A stretch of 64,000 nt of DNA. Source: Fasciola hepatica (taxonomy: Eukaryota; Platyhelminthes; Trematoda; Plagiorchiida; Fasciolidae). The stretch spans positions 7,328,501 through 7,392,500 of the forward strand of contig CANUEZ040000165.1 in the NCBI GenBank assembly GCA_948099385.1, given 5' to 3'. The position numbers and the translations under genes are program-made. The notes beneath the pieces were generated by a model. That model was given only the letters and a program-made list of their open reading frames with translations. It had not been told where the DNA came from and ran no database searches. Of the stretch, positions 55,338 through 64,000 are shown piece by piece (within the stretch, counting starts at the first letter, position 1; each line of letters begins with the position of its first letter).

Positions 55338-57972
55338 GTTTATTCCGGGGACACACGAATCACGCTTGATTGCATGATCATATGGTACAAATGAGGTCAC
55401 AAAAAAGTTCTTTGGATATTCACTGGGGTATACGCAACACAAAAGGGCATAGGTTTTAATGGTAGCACGAATGAATGCCCAGCAATTTTGAGTATGGAGG
55501 TCAGGTGGGTACACCGCCCAGTGGTGAGTGAAGTGGGCTCCGCGGTCGAGATAAGTGATGGGGTAAGGCGGAGATGAAGTACAAAGCGCAGTATTTCGGA
55601 TGGCATGGAAGTAAAGTCGCATGGATAAAGTAACTGACGAAAACAATCTCAGTAAGCACCGACGAATAATTAAAGAATTCTTGGCGACGAGGGAAATTCC
55701 CTTAAACCAATAGCTCAAATGGCCCGGAAAATAGCAGACACATAGTGACGAAGGATTTGTGGTGTTCTCTGGGGGGGGGGGAGAATTTCGAAAATGAAAC
55801 AGCCTCCGATTTACCACAAAATTAGTACTTACTATTCATCAAGAGGTTGTGAAGGCAACCCTCAATAAGAGGTGCATGTAAGCGCCTGATCCTAGAAAGT
55901 TGGTGGAGCAGAGTGAAGGAAGTTTACAAGCAAGTGAAATATGATTCGAATTAAGGGCTCGTTTCAGGCTGACTAGTGAGCACAAGTTCACAGCGGGGTG
56001 GACAGAAAGGTTGATGTTCGATGACCTCATGAGGTTGTTTGGGAGTGGTGCATAAATGATACTGTCAAAACATGTAGACGATCGCTGAACGTGATATGCT
56101 GGTAGGAGTTTGACATGGGGCATTTGGGCAACAAACGGAATGTCAGTAACTTGGCACACGTATAGCTTATTTCCAGCAGAGGTTTAGAGAAAATGCACTC
56201 GTAGTGGTCCTTGGCATAGATACCCAATCGTAGGGGATTGATGGGGAAAATGGCAATGTGCAGTAGGTGGGTGGAATGGTTTTCAACTATTGGTTTATCG
56301 GGGGTGACCCCAAGACTGATATTTAGGGAATACAAAGTTACAAAGAAGTAGGAATAATAGTGGTATACATGTTTGGTATCTGACGGAATCAACTGGAAGT
56401 AGCACATCGCTGGAACTTTCAGAAGAAGTAGATAATTGTGTGACTGAGTACGTCGTGGAAAGTTCAGTCCGAGACCTTGGGGGGGGGACAAACAGACTAA
56501 AGGCAGCCTAAATTATAGGTAGTTGATTTTCAGCCAAAGATGTAGAAAAAGCACACAATGGATTGCGGTGCAGGTGGCTGACCATGTCATCTTGGTGGGA
56601 CAGCGATGGTGGTTCATAGATGATTGATGTGTGATACAATAATGAATTCGTCTGCGTCAGTTGGTGAAAAGCATGGGAGCATCTGACGTTGGTAACAAGG
56701 TGGATGCGAGAGGTGGACATATAGTGGATGACACAGTCGTATAAAGGTAGGTCATATGAACAGCTCTCAGGAAGTGCAGGTGGATGCATAGTTGGATACG
56801 CTGAAGTATGACTTTGAAAGCTGAGGAGACAATCAAACTATTTATATTCTGGGGTGTAGATGCTTCATTGCCAATGCAACTGTCATGAGATGCAAATGGA
56901 TGAATGAGAAGGGATGCAACGGGAGGATACAATGGAACATAGAGCTGGTGTCACGCAGGTGAAATGCAAGAAGGAGGACCATTTCGTGCATTGTGGTATT
57001 GTTGGCCGGTGAGAAGCGAATCTTTAAGTGGTGGTTTTGTTTGGATAAATGGAGTGGTGACATACAAACTATCAAGTGGATGATTTGTCTCTTCAAGATT
57101 ATATCAGCAGCTGTGATGCTCATAATAAAGATATCTGAACAGTGAAACCCTTTCATATTTCAAGGCACAGAATCCGGTGGCTGGACATAATAGGAAGAGG
57201 GTAAACATGAGATTGGTTTAGACAAATAAAAGACAGGTCGATGAAGATACATATCAGTAGTAGAAAACAGTAGGGTACATTTCTCAGCAGAGCGAGTATG
57301 CATGCATATGTTGGTTTGGAACGTGACCTTGTTGTTTGGTAAACCTTGTTCAGGAGCGTTGGAAGGGGCAATGGGTTGCAGCAATAAGATGCAGGGGAAG
57401 TTGTTTTTCAATCCCAAACTGGTGTAAGTGGGTGAGGCTGACCGTGCGCTGGACACCTAACCTGAAAGCCACTTCTGGTGACAGGAAATGCAATCCGCCA
57501 GCCTAGTTGCGCCCGCAAATCGTTGCAGACGTCCTGCACACCCGACATGCGCCGGCCAAAGCGGTGGATCTGACAGCGCCCCCCACCGTCGGGATTCATA
57601 TGAGTTTTCTCGGTGGTGCCGGACGGCCGTAGGTATCGGCTAGTTCGCTGTCAGGCGACCAGGCGTTAGGAGATCCTGAAACGTAACCAAAGGAGCATCG
57701 GTCTGGTAGCGTACGAATAGCCGACGGTCAGGTAGATGTATAGACCAAGTTAGTGACCGGGGTGGTCTCCGGAGTATTAAGAGTCATCGAGAGAAATGTA
57801 CGCACGAACGAAGTTCTGGAAATACAGAAAAAGTAGAGCAGCGCAGTCTGGGATGCTCCCAGCTGAGGATAAATTGTAGTCGATACGAAGATGCAACACT
57901 AATGAACAATGGCTCTCTGGGACTAGCTTTTTGATTGCAGAATGCAGAAAAACTGAAAATGTTTACCAAATT

Positions 57973-58683
57973 TCATCTGTCATAGACCGCCGGTACTTGC
58001 ACGACCCAAAAGTTTAGACCCTTCTCGTAGGCCTGATCATCGGTTATGTCTACACTGAGGAGCTGTAAGGTGTGGGTAACAAAGAGGAAGTTACCAAACG
58101 CACTTCTAAACCGATGGCTGGAAGTAGATCTGCGTACGTCTAATGGTAATTTAGTCCATAAGTTAGGGCGCACCGTGATGGAGAAATGTGAACTTAAGCT
58201 AATGTTGGTAATAGAGGCCAAAAGGGTGAGAAATCTAGAACGTAGTGGGTGGCTAGAAACGGGCGCAAAGTGCAATGGATTAGAAGTATATGTCCGGCTG
58301 TGAAGGACGTTATACAAAAAGATAATGTTCAGTTTCATACAGCGAAGCCACACAGGGTCTAGTTTGAAAAATAAGCAGCTTTCTTTATAAGTGAGGGGCG
58401 AGCTCCATCCAATCAGTTGCTCAGTAAAACTACGTTGAACTGATTTGATGCTAATTCTCTCTGATTTGTGCACACTAGAAAGGATCAGCGGGCAGTATTC
58501 TAATAAGGGCCTGGCATGAGATTTATAAAGGAAGAGAATGCAGTCTGGAAGTCGGAGGGAGAAAAATATTAGCCCCAGACACATTCTGGCCCTAGCGAAT
58601 TGGAGGGCCAAATATTCCGAGTAATTAACTGTGCAGGAATAGGTTAAGCCGAGTAAATTGCTCGCCAGCCATGACTGAACCAC
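57973..58683 (-). pseudogene. C-terminal domain of L-VI ORF2 (full copy)
   Basis: Same protein as the unit 1 copy at 47453-46743 (236 codons), with no residue change seen. Confidence 0.8.
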
Positions 58684-58771
58684 TAATGGCTAAAGATCCC
58701 AGGGATAGCTTGCACTTACGTTTAGGTGCCTGACATTTGTCAGCGGAAAAATTCATCTGCCAAGCTCAGCG

Positions 58772-59641
58772 CTATCTATGGAGTTCAGATATGTCGTCAG
58801 AGATGTTCAAGATAGCCGAGGCGATGCATTCAGTCCTGAATGAGTGGACAATCTTAGTGTCATCAGCAAAAAGAAATGGAGCGCCGTCGCCCACTGGGGG
58901 GAATGTGTCGTTTATACACTTGAGGAACAGCAAAGGGCCAAGGACGCTACTCTGTACAACACAGCTCTTAACCGGTTTAAGCCTGGAACAGTGTCCATTT
59001 ATTGATACAACTGGAGGGCGGTTAGACAGGTAAGAATTGATCCAAGATAATAAAGGGCCAACAATGCCAAGGGATTGGACTTTGACCAGAAGACTTAGGT
59101 GTTGCACGCGGTCAAGGGCCTTTGACCTATCCAAGTAAAGTACTATAAGGGCCATTCCACTGTTTGCCATTTCAGTAATGAGATTCAAAAAATCAAGTTG
59201 GAAGGCTGAGCAAGATCTTGACCGAAGGAAGCCGTGTTTTCGAGGATTAATAATGTCCAGTTGAGAGAGGAGCTTCGGGATGTGTTCTTTCACTTATTTC
59301 ATTATCCGATACAGAACAGGTGTATGGTTAATGGGACGGTAGTTTGTTACCCCATGCAGTGGACCTTTCTTGTTGTATGGGATCATCACTGAGCATTTCT
59401 AGTCTGTCGGTACCTGGCCGAAGTTCACTGATAGGGTAAATAGATTGAGCAGTAAGTAAGTTAGTTCAGGTCCGCTTTTAGTCATCGCAGCGAGCGGTAA
59501 ACCGTCAGGTCCTGGGTAAGAAATTGGCCCGAAAGTGGGCAATAAGTAGGAGAAATTTAAGGCGTCAAATTCCACTGTGGACGAAGTTGAATCGGTAACT
59601 GGGGGAAGAGGCAGATGGCCGACATTAACAATAGGGGCCAA
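58772..59641 (-). pseudogene. RT of L-VI ORF2 (full copy)
   Basis: The linker part 59641-59399 is open and includes SYPGPDGLPLAAM, ending at a TAG where relatives continue into the RT. Then NYRPINHTPV, a TAA, and the RT core 59293-58772 with VLYLDRSKALDRV and FADDTKIVH. Three stops in total between 59399 and 58772. The duplication breakpoint is at 59511, inside the PGPDG motif. Confidence 0.8.
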
Positions 59642-59967
59642 AGTTTAGGAAAGAACGAGTTGAAGGCCTCGGCAATAGGAAGGGTACTAGAAGCGGATAC
59701 ATTTTCTGTTGAAACAGTGCACGTGATGTTTCCGTGAGTATTAGAGGTTCTGACACTGTACGTTAGTGACAGTCAAAGAGATCTATTTCAGTGTTGCCGA
59801 GCCTTTATTTCTCGATTATGCAGTGTAGTTTTTTCAAGCCTTTGGGTAGTTGAAGTGAGGCGAGGAAGCTGAATAAGAATTGCAATGTCGTGTGTGGTTT
59901 TATGAACATTTTGAAGTTTGGCCTACTTTGTTTGCGGAGCGATGATATAAGATTTCCCATCATTCCG
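59642..59967 (-). other. L-VI ORF2 linker
   Basis: Linker between endonuclease and RT, readable only with stops and frame changes. Confidence 0.5.
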
Positions 59968-60860
59968 TTACTCAAGGAGGCAGGTCATCGTACCAAGACA
60001 TCTAGAGAACTGTGCGTATAGTATATCGGTGGCGTGCTGTGGGTTACCAGAAAGAAAAATCTTACTCCAATCTGCTTGTTGAATGGTCGTAGGGAGAACC
60101 TTCCAGTCAGGAGGAGGAGAGGGTTTGATGCGGTGTGATTTCAGGGTAGGCTGTGGGTGAGCGGGAATGCGGCAGTTAACCGTATTGTGATCCCTACCAG
60201 GAAAACTTTGGGAGATGGGGGCAAACATGTGATCGACGCCGCTGGTGGAAATGAGGTCTAAAATACTTTTTTTTCTTGTAGGAGAGCGAATATGCTGTAC
60301 CCACTCTCCTACAGTAATAAGTGTTGCAAATGGTAAAAGGTTAGCGGGTGCAGATAAGGATAGCCAAGCTATCTTAGGCAGGCTAGAGTCACCAGCAATA
60401 GCCTTTGCACTTGAGGGCAGTAAGGATAGGTATTCAAATGCGTCAATCAGGTCCAAAAGTCCGGAAAAGTTTTCGCTTCGTGGACGGTAAACACACACAA
60501 CGTGAAGCTGACAGCCGGGAATGCGGAAAGTTAGCCAAAGTGACTCGGAAATGCAGTCGAGTAGACGTTGATGAAGTATCGTTGCATTAAATGTCTGGTT
60601 GACAAATGCCAAACCACCTCCACCACGTTGAGTTTTCCGATTTGCTCTGGAGACACTGAAGCCCACTAGATAAATCTGGTCCGATGGAGTGTAATCAGTT
60701 AACCAAGTTTCAGTAATCAAGATTGTATTATAATTGAAACTAGTGGCCAGATATCGTAAGTGCCGAATTTTGTTTATGATGGATCGACTGTTAAAAAGAA
60801 CCGACGAGATACTGTTATTGGCATTTAGTTTTGAAGAATTCGGTTGGCCAAGAAGTTGTG
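59968..60860 (-). pseudogene. APE-type endonuclease of L-VI ORF2
   Basis: Open frame of 250 codons from 60720 plus the upstream NSRSIINKIRHLRYL segment separated by no clear stop. Motifs: ILITETWL (Glu present), RGGGGLAFVNQ, HVVCVYRPRS, AGDSSLPKIAW (Asp present, the usual following Asn replaced by Ser), GEWVQHIRSPT and GRDHNTV (Asp-His present). Loss of the Asn suggests weakened or lost activity. Confidence 0.75.
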
Positions 60861-62898
60861 TGGCGCAGAATAGCCTAAATGCGTGGTCTGACTGGAAGGT
60901 CCATAAGCGGGTGGCAAATCATGGCCGAGAGTTGAAAGGTTTGGCCTGTGAGCTGTTTTGTACAATGGTGCTCTATGGGAAAAAGAAGGGCTGGTGACGC
61001 TATGGTGTCGGGTGGTGCTAAGATCTCATGTATATGTACCCTTCAAAAAGTGAGAGATATCTGGAGTCTCCGGGTTAATGACATTTCCGCTTGTCCAAGT
61101 AGGGTTAAAGATGCGAGTCTGCATGACAGTGTAGTCCGGTAAAGGCCCCGGTTTGGGATACAGATTTTCACACGAAGCTAGAGGTAATGGATAGGCAGCC
61201 AGCAACTTTGACGTGCGGAATTGCCAAATGTGGGGCGCAGACGGAGGTAGAATGTGCCTAAGGAAACAGTGGCCAATATTTGGCGCTCTAGTATCATAGA
61301 GATTTAGAGGATTTGTACATGGGAGAGGAGGTCTGAGGAATGGTGGGCACTTGCCATACGTTGTCTGGGGTTGGTTTGGCTTCAGTGGAGTCGATGGGGT
61401 CTCTAACTTGAGGGGCGCGTGTAGGCTTATAGTGATGCGGACTTGTTAGTCAGACAGGGCTGAGGCGAGGTGACTGTGTTGTGACTGTAGGGCTGGATGC
61501 CCGCCTGAACCCTACAGCTGGCACCTGAATAGGGAGGATTGTGAAGTGGGGTGACGACCTGGTAGCCGACTTGGGGGAAGGGCGGTATCTATTGGTAGAG
61601 GCTAGGGGGGTTAGTTGGTTGCATGCCTGCTGAGCAGTGCTTACCGGGCCTGGTCACAACAGTTCCAAGTATATGCAGAGGCTGTATTTTTGCAGTCTCA
61701 TCATGAGGCCTCCAGGTGGACTTGCTAGGCTGTGGGAATGATGTCACCCGTGGATCAGTTGTCTTTTGGCTAAACCGGGATGGAGAACTGCTGAGTAGGT
61801 TTGTGGGAGACTCTAAAAATGTGGGATTGCGGGTTAGGTGAGGTTTGTTTTTGCTATTCATTCTGGCGGACATGGTGTTTGGGGAGGCAAGGTGCTAATG
61901 TTTTCCTGGTGATTGGGTTGGTGACACATAAGGCGATATATCTAGGTCTACGGCCTCTGTTGGCGTCATGTGTACCGATGGTAATGTCAATGCATTTTTC
62001 ACCATAGACTTGCTGCCCTTGGTTTTTGCTACAGTTAAACTTTGCCTGATGGTTTTTAGGAACACTTTGTGGTGGCCTTTTCAGCTTGTCGGAAGAAGAC
62101 GGCGCCACACTCTGGAATAACTTGCGCGAAACTTGCATGTGATCCTGGGGACCAGACCGGTGAAGGTCCACTGATGCCGAAGGGGCCACAGGGGTAGTAA
62201 ATGTTCTGGCTGAAGTCCTGTTCGTAGGAGTATGTGGTGATGCATCTACGGGTCCCGTTCGATCAGGGCCAGTGGAGGGCGATGGTTTGCCTTTCTGCAT
62301 GTGGAACATCCCTCTTTGTAGAGGAGATTCATCGGTGTGTATTTTGATGTTTTTAAATGACGTAGCTGCAGCAATCCTTTGGCAGTAACTGATGAACTCG
62401 TCGACTTTTAATTGGTTGGAGAACTGAAACAGCAGAGGTCAGGGTTATTACTGTGACAGCTTCCGCAGCCTAGTGCAATGGCACGTGATGATCCATGTTG
62501 CATGCGTTCAATATTGTGGCTTTAACAGGCTGTGTCAGTAAATCGCCCGGGGAGGTTTAACACTATAGCATTGTTAGCATTCTTTATCCTCTTAAGAGTT
62601 TCCGAGGAGATTGCATCTATATAACGCACGACTTTGGATAAGATTTTGGGGCCAGCTTGATATATCGGTTCAGCAATGATTGTCAGTGGGGAAATCTTTG
62701 ATAAACACACTCAATCGATCTCCATTTAATACATAAGTCGTTTATCTTTCGCTCCAAATCACTAACTTTTTTCTTGGTCTCACTGTATAGATCAACCTGA
62801 GATACAGAACACGTATAGACTGCTGCCGTCATGTCGGCATTTGTGTTTTTGTTTCCACTCTGGAGGCCAGAGTAGTTCGTTATGGACCTGGCGGACAA
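60861..62898 (-). pseudogene. ORF1 of L-VI
   Basis: Starts at 62898 (MSARSITNYSG). A short heptad-like stretch (YSETKKKVSDLERKINDL) suggests a coiled coil. Frame changes lie near 62700 and 62520. The shared ORF1 core follows as FISYCQRIAAATSFKNIKI and SPLQRG (around 62400-62310). A basic Pro/Ser-rich tail runs through 62309-61854 and 61873-61589; the end toward ORF2 is unclear. Confidence 0.6.
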
Positions 62899-63588
62899 TG
62901 ACTTTCGAATGCAAGCTTAGACTTTCTTTTGAGTCTAAAACAGGGGCAGCCATGTTTGTAAATGGAGTGAAGGTTAGATCTGGCCCGTGTAGAGGTTTTA
63001 TAGGGCCGCTACACTTTAGAAAGAAAAGTATCTAAGCAGTTCACCAAGTCACTCCGTCAATAAATTTAGTTGCTCAGATCGATCAAGGTTGATGAATTTG
63101 ATGTGCATCTGTGCATAAGGAGAGTGACAGAGGGCTGAGGAGCTCGGATTTGAAAGTTAGCCAAAATATCAGTGATACCTTCAGCGGAAGCCTCGTGGGA
63201 TTTCGGGTGTCAGAAAAGAATTATTGGATTTTTTTGAGTACCTAAACAAAGATTCACCATAAAAACCATAAACCAATCACTGAATAAACTATAAGTTCGG
63301 AGAGGTAACAACTCACAGCGAGGTGAGTGTAGATACCAAAATGACGTGATCTAGCCGAGAGTCAGTATATGATTTATGGACAGGGTCGCTAAGGATGAGT
63401 TTATATAGGCTTGAACCGAAAGTTCTTGGAAACGGCTCAAGTTGATATTTCGTGGTAACCAACACCGATTCACAGGAGGGTGTCGCAGCTAACAGCTAAC
63501 GCTTCAATGTGGATAAAAATTCCTGCTAGAAATGGAACAAAACTGGGCCCAAGTGATGAAAAAACCAGAAAAAACTGGAGAACCTGAT
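62899..63588 (-). other. L-VI 5' UTR
   Basis: Non-coding leader, alignable in parts with that of L-V (for example 63430-63480 with 34500-34560). Seven bases (63589-63595) then separate it from the repeated segment. Confidence 0.6.
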
Positions 63589-63595
63589 GCTCACT

Positions 63596-64000
63596 ACTCT
63601 TTGAATTCCCCTTGGTGAACTGTCTTTTCTCCTCTTCGCATTTTGGCACATATCCTCCCACTTTCCAACCGACTCCAAACACCATCAGCCGATCCGATCA
63701 TTTAACCTTGACCCTCCAATTTACCGGGCATTGTTACAGTTTTCGTCCACTTCAAAACTCCCTTCAATACTCTGTGTACACATATTGTACCCTTTTGTAA
63801 ATTCCAATGTTGACATCGCTTGAATCATCTGACCATGCTGTCTAGCATGCTTCGGGCGCACTAAAAGTATACCATTATTATTATTATCATTATTATCACT
63901 ATTATTATTATTATTATATACTACTCCTGTTCTTCCAACTTCTCGGAGCAAACAGACACTCAGATTGCAAGGTTTCGCAGGTTAATAGAAATAGTTTACA
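63596..64000 (+). repeat. Second copy of 23671-24075 (end of L-II, start of L-I part 2)
   Basis: 405 bases matching 23671-24075 without gaps at a distance of 39,925 bp. The only difference I see is A at 23699 versus C at 63624. It includes the same L-II tail and the same L-II/L-I junction, so it is a genomic duplication and not an independent insertion. The copy runs off the window. Confidence 0.9.

Larger units (their letters stand above)
53906..59511. repeat. 5.6-kb tandem unit 3
   Basis: 5,606 bp, shorter mainly through shorter TA and TAA tracts. At 59511 the L-VI sequence continues naturally upstream, so this unit contains the original L-VI arrangement. Private changes lie near 58714-58724. 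Confidence 0.95.
55294..63588 (-). mobile_element. LINE L-VI, full-length copy
   Basis: From the 5' terminus (ATCAGGTT read from 63588 on the minus strand) to the (TAA)n tail at 55294-55336. Order: 5' UTR, ORF1 62898-about 60900, ORF2 about 60900-57973, 3' UTR. About 8.3 kb. Scattered stops make it inactive, but the domain set is complete. Confidence 0.85.

Noticed and set aside
42661..59511. CRISPR-like or satellite array
   Set aside because: Only three units of 5.6 kb containing transposon pieces, with no short repeat-spacer structure; it is a segmental tandem duplication.

Overview
The window is eukaryotic repeat-rich DNA, most likely from a flatworm and probably a tapeworm with a large genome. 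This is an inference from three things: the complete absence of prokaryotic features, one dominant family of APE-type CR1/Jockey-group LINEs, and cleanly readable micro-introns of 31-43 nt. No host gene, rRNA or tRNA was found. Nearly every base can be assigned to nested mobile elements.

Layout. An old LINE (L-I; 1-1452, 23994-24412, 44009-44055) has been split repeatedly. L-II (1453-2881 and 16568-23993) sits in its ORF2. L-III (3424-3482 and 8551-16567) sits in ORF1 of L-II, and the DNA transposon CACTA-A (3483-8550, minus) sits in the 5' UTR of L-III. L-IV (24413-26244, 34837-38766, 43585-44008) sits in the C-terminal part of L-I. L-V (26245-34836, minus) sits in the reverse transcriptase of L-IV and itself contains a MULE-like transposase fragment (26446-27333, minus). 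A second DNA transposon, CACTA-B (38767-43584, plus), sits in the 3' UTR of L-IV. L-VI (minus, full copy 55294-63588) follows.

The right end of CACTA-B, the 3' end of L-IV and the 3' half of L-VI form a 5.6-kb unit present three times in tandem (42661-48281, 48282-53905, 53906-59511), almost identical. The last 405 bases (63596-64000) repeat 23671-24075 with one difference seen, so a much larger duplication runs off the window.

The most interesting system is the pair of DNA transposons. Both carry two genes in the same order and strand: a CACTA (En/Spm)-type transposase followed within 10-45 bases by a gene for a DUF4806-like protein. In both, the start codon of the second gene directly follows a splice-acceptor sequence. 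Both have related terminal inverted repeats, 2-bp target duplications, and dense but element-specific subterminal repeats. By analogy with the plant TnpD/TnpA pair, the DUF4806 protein may be the subterminal-repeat-binding partner of the transposase. All copies carry some disabling changes.
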